The notes under the pieces: generated by a model
What the model was told of the DNA's origin: nothing
Databases searched by the model: none
The model's input: only the letters and a program-made list of their open reading frames with translations
In this document: in pieces, positions 24,637 through 34,100 of the stretch
How the letters are laid out: every line of letters begins with the position of its first letter
Numbering within the stretch: position 1 is the stretch's first letter
Made by a program: the position numbers and the translations under genes
NCBI GenBank assembly: GCA_017964755.1
Contig: JAGCRI010000130.1
Span: 1 to 63,720, forward strand
DNA from: Bacteroidales bacterium
GTDB taxonomy: Bacteria > Bacteroidota > Bacteroidia > Bacteroidales > WCHB1-69
DNA length: 63,720 bases
Direction of reading: 5' to 3'

Positions 24637-25839
24637 TTAAATTTTTATTCTTTTATATCCTTCAACTTTAATTCTTCCTAATTCTGGGCGTAATCCACAA
24701 TTATTGCTAAATAACATATATTCTTGCGTTTTTTTGTCGATTTTATACTGAAATTTCCGGGCTAACTCCATATCACCCGCAGCTTTAGCGGTTATCTGTC
24801 CATCTTTGTATCGGCGGATTTGTGTTTCAACTCTTCGTTGATACTGCCGGCATTCATACATTGTAAAATGCTTTCCATCTTTTGTCGTATATCCAGCTTC
24901 ATTTTCATCAAGAATTTGTTGCAACTGATCTTCGGTGTAGTTTGGTTTCATAACTCCAAGAATAATTGAATAAGCAATATGTCTGCAATTCCAAACACCG
25001 ATAGCGCGTTCCATAGCTTCAAACTTTTTTCCATTCACATCTTCAAAATCAAGTACATTTTGCATTTTGTTGAATTCTTCGTTTGTAAATACATGACCTT
25101 GAACTGGTGCATGATCCGGTGCCGGATTTCTGACAACAGTTATTTCTTTTGCATCGGAATCAATTTGCTTTCCAATTTCGTCTTGCATTTGAATTGCAAG
25201 CTGTCGAATGCCGTCAAGAATATTCATTCGTACTGCGCTATCTAATCGCCTATGATAACCCGAAGCATAATCAACTGTTTGCAATCCACTATCAACTAAT
25301 TCTTGAATTGTGTTTCGCATAGATTCTTGAAAGTTTACCTGACTGGTCGTAACCGCTTGAATTGCTTTGTCTACTGCTTTATTGTATGTATCTGTAACGC
25401 TTGTCGGAACAAGTTTTCCAGCGGCATTTTGAGTATAAAATGCGCGTGTTCTCGATAGATTAACATAGTTATTAGCAGTCTGTTCTGCAATAGCGTTTTG
25501 AATTCGCTGAAATTGCGTGTTTTTTGCAAGTGGAATATACGGTAATTGCCTGTAATCATAGAATGCTTTTACATCGGCATAATCAAGAATAGCAGCTTGC
25601 TTTATAATAGCTTTAATATCCCGAACCTGTAAATTTGTCATTTTTGCAAGCATTTCATTGATTTCTCGCACATCAGAACCGTTTCGGATCATTTGTTCCA
25701 GTGAGTTAATATCAGATGGATTTAACTCACCGATTTCTTTAATTCGAGCTGCTATCTTTTTAAGCACATAGATATTTATTTGTTCTTGTCTAATAACAAT
25801 AGGCCGTGCCAACTTATCTATTGTATCAACGCTTAACAT
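24637..25839 (-). CDS. Minor capsid protein (Phage_min_cap2-like)
   Basis: A 400-residue protein between portal and scaffold genes. The C-terminal half contains VVRNPAPDHAPVQGHVFT and a later IGVWNCRHIAYSI, plus YTEDQLQQI; these fit the Phage_min_cap2/MuF-like family, internal head proteins found with A118-type portals. It overlaps the portal stop by 1 nt. Confidence 0.85.
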   Translation of the reverse strand: MLSVDTIDKLARPIVIRQEQINIYVLKKIAARIKEIGELNPSDINSLEQMIRNGSDVREINEMLAKMTNLQVRDIKAIIKQAAILDYADVKAFYDYRQLPYIPLAKNTQFQRIQNAIAEQTANNYVNLSRTRAFYTQNAAGKLVPTSVTDTYNKAVDKAIQAVTTSQVNFQESMRNTIQELVDSGLQTVDYASGYHRRLDSAVRMNILDGIRQLAIQMQDEIGKQIDSDAKEITVVRNPAPDHAPVQGHVFTNEEFNKMQNVLDFEDVNGKKFEAMERAIGVWNCRHIAYSIILGVMKPNYTEDQLQQILDENEAGYTTKDGKHFTMYECRQYQRRVETQIRRYKDGQITAKAAGDMELARKFQYKIDKKTQEYMLFSNNCGLRPELGRIKVEGYKRIKI

Positions 25840-27515
25840 TAAATACCACCGCCGTTAATAGGAGCGAATTGTAATTCTTGCTCCATATTTTCGCGAGCTT
25901 CTTCTTTGATTCTTTCAAGTGCTTCTCTTGCTTGAACTTCAGTCTCACCAAAATACCACATTCGCACGTTAATCTTGCTTTCGAGACCTTTTTCCATAAG
26001 CGTCAAGCGTTTGGTTAACTCTTCATCAACATCGGAAATAATGCTGTCATCCCACTCAAAAGAAATTGTATATTGACCGATTCTGTTTGAATCAACTTCG
26101 CCGTTAATCATTTTAACATCGTTTACCATATTATAAAGAGTACAATACACGTCCATGCAGTAAACGACATCTCGCAGAGCTTTTTCCAACGCTTCCTGAA
26201 TATGGGCATTTGCAACGAAGGTTCTTTGTTTCAGAATCTTTAATTCTGTTGCTGTTCTTGCCTCTGCTGCAGGGTCAGACAAAGTACCTCTTGATAATGC
26301 GCAGGTATCTTCAATACGCATCAAGATTGTATTCAATCCACCAATAAAACTATTATCACGAAGTGCCGGAGCGAATGGCTGATATGTGTCCTCAGTGCCC
26401 AGGTCGAGCTTTCTAAACAATCTCCGCTGCTTCTGGAGCATTGATGTATGAGTTGTTCCGTCATGCAATTTTTTAGATTCAAGAGCATCAACATCAACAT
26501 CAAGTGCCATTTCACCAGCTTCATATTCCCAAAGTAATCTGGAATACTGATTGTCTGCGTCTTTGATCAAATCCACTGCACGACTAAATCCACTAACGCC
26601 AAGAGGACTATGCGGATCAATCGTATTAGCTTCTGGCATTTTAAAATAACCGAAAAGCAATCTATCAACATTTGTAATCTCTGTTTTCGGTTCCAAATCA
26701 GCCCACTCAGGAATAGAAGTAAGCTGAATCTCATCGCCTAAATCTGGAGACATTGCATTATTATCAGTTGTAGATGTGTTCTTCGTTCTATAGGCGGTGT
26801 TTGAAACAGTCACTTTGTCTTTTTCCAACTTGTGGTGTTCCAAGCGTGTATAAACGGTCTCTTTATCTACTTTGCGCTGGATAAAAGCGCATTCTGTCAG
26901 CTCTCCGCTGCTATTGAACGAAAGTGGATAGAAGCCATCTGCCTGAATAAAGTCAAATGCAAAACGACCTTTTACATCTGCTTCCTCATCATCAATAACT
27001 GGATAAGGCTTAATAACCAAACCACCCTTTGCAATGCCGTATTCAAGCTGAGTACAAATTTTAGCAAGCAATCCTTTTTGATACTGCTCATTCATAAATT
27101 CTGCTCTTTCAGCGCCACTAACCGGGGTCTGTTGAATAATCGTTTCCGGAACAGCAGATACCTGCACATTTCCCAATTCATCTTTCACAGGCTCTTTGTA
27201 TTCCGGGTTCGGAACAGCTTCCTCTTCCATAGGAACCGTGATTTCTGACTTCATCTCGATTGTAGCTGTTCTTGCTTTTTCGCTTGCAATCATAGAAGGC
27301 AATCCCAACGAAACAACTCTTGTCGGATCATGTTCCGTCGGTTCATGCAACCAAGGTGCTTGATTCGTGTAAAGTAGGCTCCACAAATCAATAGCATCGA
27401 TCATTCTATTTGAAATTGCTGGTGTAACATGAAGTACCTTTTCAATACTTTTTGCGCCAATCATTTTTTGCAACGCCTCCCTAATCTTTTGCCATAAAGA
27501 GGAAAATATGTTCAT
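25839..27515 (-). CDS. Portal protein (A118-like)
   Basis: A 558-residue protein directly after the large terminase and before the min_cap2 gene, opening with MNIFSSLWQKIREALQKMIG as in A118-type portals. The length and the C-terminal long acidic helical region (ELTKRLTLMEKGLESKINVR) agree. The dodecameric portal is the DNA entry and exit channel. Confidence 0.88.
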   Translation of the reverse strand: MNIFSSLWQKIREALQKMIGAKSIEKVLHVTPAISNRMIDAIDLWSLLYTNQAPWLHEPTEHDPTRVVSLGLPSMIASEKARTATIEMKSEITVPMEEEAVPNPEYKEPVKDELGNVQVSAVPETIIQQTPVSGAERAEFMNEQYQKGLLAKICTQLEYGIAKGGLVIKPYPVIDDEEADVKGRFAFDFIQADGFYPLSFNSSGELTECAFIQRKVDKETVYTRLEHHKLEKDKVTVSNTAYRTKNTSTTDNNAMSPDLGDEIQLTSIPEWADLEPKTEITNVDRLLFGYFKMPEANTIDPHSPLGVSGFSRAVDLIKDADNQYSRLLWEYEAGEMALDVDVDALESKKLHDGTTHTSMLQKQRRLFRKLDLGTEDTYQPFAPALRDNSFIGGLNTILMRIEDTCALSRGTLSDPAAEARTATELKILKQRTFVANAHIQEALEKALRDVVYCMDVYCTLYNMVNDVKMINGEVDSNRIGQYTISFEWDDSIISDVDEELTKRLTLMEKGLESKINVRMWYFGETEVQAREALERIKEEARENMEQELQFAPINGGGI

Positions 27516-28799
27516 TTAAGCCCCTCTCCTCCTGTAATATTTCTCCATTGCATATCTAACAGCATCAATATGGTGGTTATTTGCATCTGGATAACCGCTA
27601 ATAATATTATTATCTTTATCTCTTTCATACTCATAATGAACGAATTCATCATAAGTTTCCGGGCATCTATGCTTATCTATATAAATATGGTTCAAAGATT
27701 GCAGCCATTTGTGACTGTAATTAACACTGTCCGGTCCTTTTTGCGCGCCTCTGATAAAAGCTCCATAAGAACGATAGTCTGCTATTGACTTTGGCTCTGC
27801 GCTATCTGCTGTGACTAATTCATCTAACGCAACGAGCTTTTTATCGTTGTAAAGCGTTTCAAAAGTTGATTGGTTGCTTTCTTTGTTTGCATGATATTCT
27901 TCAAAGATATATAAATCTCGCCTATTTGCATCGAAGTGCATTTTATTGAACGCAAATGGATCCGGGAACCAACCCCAGTCAATTCCACAGAAGATATTTG
28001 AAAATGTAGATAATAACGGAACTCGTCTATCACCTAAATCAATTTCCTTGCCCATATCAAGATGCTCAACATTTTCAAACACGTTGCCGCCCGTGCCAAC
28101 TGCCTTGCCCATGTATTCATGTTCATAGGCTCTTGGATTTATTTGTTTTAATTCTTCTGCTTCCTCAATAAACTGTTCTCCAAGCCACTCACGCGGAACA
28201 TCTAAATAAGTATTCCGAACGACAAGCGTGTTTTCTCGCTCTTCTGCTGTTTCGGCGTATTCATTCGCCCAGTTATTCATGCTTATTGGCGGGTTGAATG
28301 TTCTGAAGTCCCAGAACAATTCACCGCCACGCATTGTTGACTGAGTAACTGTTCGCAACTCGTTTTCGCCTGCGAACTGATCAAGCTCTTCAAACCACGT
28401 CACGCCAATATACCCAAACGGCAGCTTAATGGATTTGACTTTCATAGGATCATCCAAACCCATGAACATGATTCTTTGCCCTGTTGGTTTATATACAATA
28501 GGCGTTGAATATGTCTTTGGAATCTTGAATAAACTTTCCAGCCCTAATTGATAAATACCCCAAACAACCTGTGGAAAAATACTTGTTTGAATAGTATTTG
28601 CAACCTTGCGAAAACAAACAACATGAACATCAGGAAAAGCCATTAGCAATAACGGGATCGCTATTGTTACAAAGGAAGATTTTGTACTTCCGCGCCCGCC
28701 GGGAAAAAGATAGTGGGTATGACCGTGGTTTAAAATATCTTTTAATACGCCTTTATACATAGGGATGATTTGCTCATCTAACTTAATATTCACTTCCAT
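27516..28799 (-). CDS. Terminase large subunit
   Basis: A 427-residue protein. Walker A LFPGGRGSTKSS (about 31-42), Walker B IGVTWFEELDQF (about 131-142) and RNase H-like nuclease motifs FCGIDWGWFPDPF (about 270) and VTADSAEP are all present. It packages DNA through the portal encoded next. The small subunit is not adjacent: it lies 8 kb upstream, beyond the fibre and lysis genes. Confidence 0.95.
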   Translation of the reverse strand: MEVNIKLDEQIIPMYKGVLKDILNHGHTHYLFPGGRGSTKSSFVTIAIPLLLMAFPDVHVVCFRKVANTIQTSIFPQVVWGIYQLGLESLFKIPKTYSTPIVYKPTGQRIMFMGLDDPMKVKSIKLPFGYIGVTWFEELDQFAGENELRTVTQSTMRGGELFWDFRTFNPPISMNNWANEYAETAEERENTLVVRNTYLDVPREWLGEQFIEEAEELKQINPRAYEHEYMGKAVGTGGNVFENVEHLDMGKEIDLGDRRVPLLSTFSNIFCGIDWGWFPDPFAFNKMHFDANRRDLYIFEEYHANKESNQSTFETLYNDKKLVALDELVTADSAEPKSIADYRSYGAFIRGAQKGPDSVNYSHKWLQSLNHIYIDKHRCPETYDEFVHYEYERDKDNNIISGYPDANNHHIDAVRYAMEKYYRRRGA

Positions 28800-28823
28800 C
28801 AGAAATACCCACCGCTGGCTTGT

Positions 28824-29207
28824 TTATTCGTTGATGTCCATATCTTCTACTTCATCACTATAAAGATATGTAATAGTCGAATCTCTATTAAATGCGTCAC
28901 TAAATTCTGCAACACAAGATTCGATTAACATTTTAATCTCAAACTCTGAGATTGTAATACCGCGAGATGCAAGCATTTCAGTTGCAGCTTTAACGCATTC
29001 ATTGAATTTTTCTGTGCTTGTGGCTTCTTTAAATAGCTGTTCGGTTGCTTTAACACAAATTTCAATAACTTCTTTCTTTGTTTTTTCCATTTCTGACTTT
29101 TCAAGTCGCTGCTTCGCCTTAACTCCAAGATAACCAACAACCGCAGTTAATACAGTGCATAAAATGGGAAAAATAACAGTTGAAAGAAGTTCACCGAGTG
29201 TTTCCAT
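28824..29207 (-). CDS. Holin, LLH-like
   Basis: A 127-residue protein with an N-terminal membrane segment (LSTVIFPILCTVLTAVVGYLG) followed by a charged helical cytoplasmic part ending in an acidic tail, as in LLH-type phage holins. ATG at 29207 is chosen for GAGGTGATTAAA. It directly follows the endolysin gene, forming the lysis cassette. Confidence 0.8.
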   Translation of the reverse strand: METLGELLSTVIFPILCTVLTAVVGYLGVKAKQRLEKSEMEKTKKEVIEICVKATEQLFKEATSTEKFNECVKAATEMLASRGITISEFEIKMLIESCVAEFSDAFNRDSTITYLYSDEVEDMDINE

Positions 29208-29220
29208 TTTAATCACCTCA

Positions 29221-29997
29221 TTAAACCTTCTTCAGATATTGCATGGACACCCAGCCCATACCGTCGATTTTGCCCCAATAGCCGCCATCGCGTTCACCGA
29301 TTTTGGTTTTTGAGATTTTTACTTGCGTTCCTCGCGTGATAACATCCACGATTTTTGCTTCTTTTGTCGTTCCGTTGCGGACATTCAGTGCATCACAGAT
29401 GACCTTATACGTTCCGGCTTTCGGCTTTTCTTGTGGAAGCGTCTTGAACTTCAGCCCCGCGCTGTTCACAACTTTTGTGAAGTTCGGGTCGATATAGAAA
29501 GCGTCTTCGGGCTTAATCGGACCGCCGGTTGTAACAAGAACCCATTTGCCCTTGCTATTCTTTTCCCAGCCAGTGCCAATAATAGAACCACGCCCGACCG
29601 CCATGTGGATATGATACCCGCTCGCGCCGTCATTACCCTCGCGGCAAATCTTTTCCCCGCGCTTAAACTTCTGACCGACCTTCAGCTTTTTCAGGTCGTC
29701 GTCGTTCGGATGGACGAGCTGCAGCGTGACGATAGATTCTCTCCCATCCGCAAGGCAGCACTTTGTCGAGCTCGTCAAGTAAAGTGCGTTTGTGCCTTTC
29801 GCGCCAACTCCAGTCAGTTTCACGACCTTCATCTCGTCGCAAGGACAATAGCACCAATCTCTACCAGTGTCTTTCCCGCCTTCATCAAGCGCGTACTCTT
29901 TCGGCGTGCCGGTCATGTGCGGTTTGTGGCTCGTCTCGCCGTCGTATCGCTGCGTGATTCGCATCGTCTTGAACGGATATGTCAAATAGTTCGGCAT
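29221..29997 (-). CDS. Endolysin: M23-like peptidase domain plus SH3 domain
   Basis: A 258-residue protein. The N-terminal 170 residues resemble an M23 metallopeptidase: an upstream His/Asp region (HKPHMTGTPKEYALDEGG), then the GYHIHMAVGRG HxH zinc motif and LKVGQKFKRGEKICREGNDG, typical of M23 folds. The C-terminal 65 residues form a bacterial SH3 domain (CDALNVRNG ... GGYWGKIDGMGWVSMQYLKKV) that would bind the cell wall. It cleaves host peptidoglycan at lysis. It is more GC-rich than the replication genes. Confidence 0.88.
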   Translation of the reverse strand: MPNYLTYPFKTMRITQRYDGETSHKPHMTGTPKEYALDEGGKDTGRDWCYCPCDEMKVVKLTGVGAKGTNALYLTSSTKCCLADGRESIVTLQLVHPNDDDLKKLKVGQKFKRGEKICREGNDGASGYHIHMAVGRGSIIGTGWEKNSKGKWVLVTTGGPIKPEDAFYIDPNFTKVVNSAGLKFKTLPQEKPKAGTYKVICDALNVRNGTTKEAKIVDVITRGTQVKISKTKIGERDGGYWGKIDGMGWVSMQYLKKV

Positions 29998-30026
29998 TGA
30001 ATCACCTCTTCGTGTGTTTTTATATA

Positions 30027-30056
30027 GGGAGGACTCCGCGCTTATGAAGTCCTCCT
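30027..30056 (-). promoter_or_regulatory. Intercistronic hairpin between tail protein and endolysin
   Basis: Stem GGAGGACT (30048-30055) / AGTCCTCC (30028-30035), 8 bp with a 12-nt loop, and no T-run on either strand. It may stabilise or process the message, or reduce lysis-gene expression. Confidence 0.45.
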
Positions 30057-30069
30057 GTGTTATGGTTGA

Positions 30070-31107
30070 TTAGCCGCCGGTTACTGTGATATAGTCGTTT
30101 TCTGCGCCCTGAAGCACGACAAATTGTCCGTTATATGGGATAGTGAGCTTATAAGTCGAACCATCCAAAACGATTCCACTCGGCACAATCTTCGTCGGTG
30201 CTCCTAATGTTCCGCTCAATACGACATTTTTGCCTGCGCCCATTGCCGCGTAAACTTCGCCAAATGTCTTGTCTCCGACAGAAGCAGAACCATCATCTGT
30301 CAGCGTCACGATAAGCGGTGCGTTGGAATCTACCCAAGCCAAAGAGCCGGAAGATACGCCAAGGACTTTGCCGTAGTTTTGTGGACCGTAACTCGGAACG
30401 CCTGTAACGTACTCTACTCTCTCTTCGCTAACAGCCCAAGCATCGTTGATGTTATCGCCCGGCACACAAGTTGCAACAATAATTTTTTTTACATTTTCAT
30501 CACCAACTGCACAACTGAATTGTGCAACATAGGCTTCCACGCCAGCAGCGATTTGTACCTTTTCGGAAATCGTCAAATCGAGATCAACTTCAAGCGGAAT
30601 GTTATACAACGTCGTTTGCATAGTCGCAACAACAATTTTTCCATCTTCTTTTGCTTCTGCAATTTCTTCTGCCGACTTGTCTGCTGTCCACACGGTTTCC
30701 GCGCCGCTGTCATCTTCCGTCAGCGTGACAACGAACTTTTCAGCACCGCTCGGTGCGTCTTTTGCCGTATAGTCACCAGAAGCGTCGAAGCCGATGAATT
30801 TACCAGCGTTCGCCACGCCTTCTTCCGGGAAGTTGGCAGGAAGACTGCCACCGGAACCGCCTTCTCCAGTCTCACTCTGACGCTTTGCATTTTCGTCAAT
30901 AGCCCACGTGGTTTTACCACCACTTCTCGTTGCCTTATAAACCACAGAAGAATTATAGGGCTCAAATAAATCTCCTGTTTCTGCATAGGCGGGTCTTTCG
31001 TCAATATTATTCGACGGATCATAGATGCCTCGATACAGTGTGAAATAACCGTATCCGCCTTTAGGCATTTTTACATTGTAAATTTTTTGTTTTTCGGACG
31101 TTACCAT
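30070..31107 (-). CDS. Tail-associated protein, probable fibre companion
   Basis: A 345-residue, beta-rich protein encoded just after the giant fibre. It has an N-terminal VYKATRSGGKTTWAID segment, a Gly/Ser linker, then repeated short beta modules ending VVLQGAENDYITVTGG. No enzymatic motif is visible. Its position suggests a second receptor-binding or baseplate component. Confidence 0.65.
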   Translation of the reverse strand: MVTSEKQKIYNVKMPKGGYGYFTLYRGIYDPSNNIDERPAYAETGDLFEPYNSSVVYKATRSGGKTTWAIDENAKRQSETGEGGSGGSLPANFPEEGVANAGKFIGFDASGDYTAKDAPSGAEKFVVTLTEDDSGAETVWTADKSAEEIAEAKEDGKIVVATMQTTLYNIPLEVDLDLTISEKVQIAAGVEAYVAQFSCAVGDENVKKIIVATCVPGDNINDAWAVSEERVEYVTGVPSYGPQNYGKVLGVSSGSLAWVDSNAPLIVTLTDDGSASVGDKTFGEVYAAMGAGKNVVLSGTLGAPTKIVPSGIVLDGSTYKLTIPYNGQFVVLQGAENDYITVTGG

Positions 31108-31134
31108 GGTATATACCCCCTAAAAAATTATTTG

Positions 31135-34100
31135 TTAGTTATTGGATGCGCCGAGACAGAAGCCGAGGGCTACGCCGTTCGATCGCGACGGTTGTGTAGT
31201 AGAACTCGAACCACTGGCATAACCACCGCTATCGGAAACACTCGCGAACCTGCTTTGATGCCGCGCCGAACGCAGCCACCACATATATGCTGTGTTGTTG
31301 TTGGCGCCTTTTTTGATTCTTGAACCTAAATTTGAATTATTAAACACCTTGTTATAAACTGTACCAACGGTCTCAGCGCCGAATTCCGCACCGAATATCT
31401 CTCTCGCCGACGGAATCCAAACGTCATCCGATGTTAATTCGTTCAAAACAATTTCTCCTGTTGTGTCGTAACCAACTGATGATTTTGTGACTTCAACAAT
31501 TCGGTTTCGTACGTTCTGCAAAATAAGAGGTTTGATCGTTTCTTTCAAGTAGCTTCTCATTGCGCACTTGTTCCAGCCGCCGATTGCTCCGGTTCCTTCG
31601 ATACGATAGCCTTGCTCGTCAGTGGATATGTCAGGATTCATGTGGTGGAACATAAGGTTATCACTAATCCACGTGATAGGAGCTGTACCATCTCCATTCG
31701 CCAAATCATCAGCGTCAAATGCAACGATTTGCATATTCAGAATGCCCCTTGAGCCAAAGTCAATTGGCTTATAATTACCAACCTTATATTTCGCTTTATA
31801 CGTTCCATTGTCGATTGCATCAAGAATGTCTTGCCAAGAATCCGTGATTTCTGCATACTCATAAACGGCTGTAAATTGAGCATAACAATTTGTTGTTCCA
31901 GTGATATTTGCGCCTGTCGGCTGGAAGGTTAAGAAATCACCGCCCTGTGGGTCAACAGGAGTTTCGCCTGTGTAAGTAGCTGTTCCACCATAAGGTACGT
32001 TGTTGACCGTTTGCAGCAATGTTGAGCCGTTATAGAAATAAACTGTATATGTTCTCACTGTCTGCGTAAACTGCGCATACAGTCTGCGGTTTTCAGTGAC
32101 ATTCGTCAAGCTGCCGCTCCAACCGCTGAACGTGTATGTGTACTGTGCGGTTTGCTCTTTCGTCGGGTTCGTAGACGGAGCCGTCGCATCGCTTCCGTGC
32201 TGAACAACCTGCGTGTCAAGCAGTGTGTTGTCGTTATAGAACGAGACTACATGAATCGGTACACCGCCTGAAACAACTTCAAGTTCCGGGAAGTTTTCGT
32301 TGATGTCAAGCAGAAGTTCTTCTGTGATTTCGCTAACATCAACGGAGCCAGTGACCACAGCCTTTGCCGTGTTGTTGCCAAGCGCGTCCATACCGATACA
32401 CGCTTTCAGCTTATCAATGGTGCTTTCGAGCGTCAATGCACTTGTCGCTGTCCACTCAACACCGATCAGACGGACACGGTTCAGCGCAACAGCGTCGTTC
32501 ACAATGTCCTCAATGTCAACGTTCGGCGTGTTCTCAATGTGCAGCGTTGTCAGTGAAGTCAGCCCTTCGTAAGTCAGCGTTGTCAGATTTTTCTGATTGA
32601 GAATCGTCAGATTCGTCAGCGTGGACGGATAATGAAGTTCATCGACATGACCGCCGTTCGGAAGTTCGATGCCGCCGAGCGCCGTACCCTGCGCATACAC
32701 CTTTTCCAAAGACGCGCATCCGCTGAAATCAACGCTTTTCTGAGTATCCGTACCAAGCGCCGAACAGTTCCGAAGGTCAATCGTTTTCAGCAGTTCGTTG
32801 TTGCCAACGTACAGTTCTTTGAGATTCGTGTTCTCGTAGTTCGCGTCAGAATCGCCGAGTTTCAGGCTTTGCAGCTTGGTTGCAGCGGCGAAGTTTGCAT
32901 AACCGACCTGCAAGCCACTGAGATCGCCGACGCTCTTGATTCTGTCCGCTGAATAGATGTACACTTCGGTGTCGTTCATCGCGTCCATCGGATTGACGAG
33001 CGTATAGGCAGTGTTTCGTTTGCCTCGCGTTGTCACCGTATACGAGCCGTATTTAATCGTCGGGTAGATGTTCGAGTACGGCGTGACCGTAATGTCGCCG
33101 AGCGCATAGCACCGGAGCGTGATATAGTTATTCAAAGCGTCTCCGGCATGGTACTTGCTGTCTCTGTACTTGAACGCATTGTACAGCCACCAGTCGCGCT
33201 GACTTTCCTTGCTGCCCTGCAACATGGACAGGTAGTTCTCGCCGTCAATCAGATAGGGCTTGAGATACTTCACAAAAGCGTCTTCGTTCCAGATCGCTTC
33301 TGGCCATACGCTTTGGTGCGCGTCGAACATCTGCTTGAGCACGGAATAGCTGAACGTGCCGCCGCTTCTCAGCGTTTGATACATTGACTTTAAATCGCTT
33401 CCGAACGCATCCCGGACGTTGCGCCACAGCACCGAGGTCTGCCCGTTGAACACGTTCGCGCCGCCTACCGTGTCTGTGTCCTCAAGGTCGTAATCGAAGC
33501 TCAGAACACCTTCGTTATTGATGCCGAGCGCCGTGTCAAAGTCATACGGCAACGGGAGCCAGTGCGTACCGTCGTAGGTCGTGAGGAACATGTTTTTCGC
33601 CCTGCTGTCGATCATAAGGAACACTTCGGTGAAGAGATAATAGAACAGGGTTGCGCTTTTAACAAAGTAGTCTTCAAACTCGCTTGTAAACTTTGCGAGT
33701 CTCGCAGCCTTGTCCTCCGCGTCCTGTACCGCGTCCCTATCGGTCGATACAATCCAGTCAGTGACACGCTTGAGCTGGGTATAGCTCTCGTTGTCTTCCG
33801 GATAACGGGCTTCAAAGTCATCCAGCCAGTTTCCGGTATAGTCGGAGACTTTCAGCAGACACCGGTTCGACGTGTTGTTTTTGAACTCCCAACTTTCCGC
33901 GTTCGGATAATCCGCTGTGAAGCCGAACACATTTGCCGTGGACTTGTCGTTATTAAAGTTGTACTTGCCGACGAAATGAACGTCGTTGTTGCTGTCTTTC
34001 CAGAACACGACGATCGGAATGCCGTCAATGCCCTGCCGCACTCTGTCGTCCTCCTGCTGCGGCGGTGTATGATACGGACAGTTCTGCTCGTAGCAGTCCA

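Noticed and set aside
31135..31300. Diversity-generating retroelement
   Set aside because: The C-terminal domain resembles a variable region, but no reverse transcriptase, accessory protein or template repeat is visible in the complete genome.
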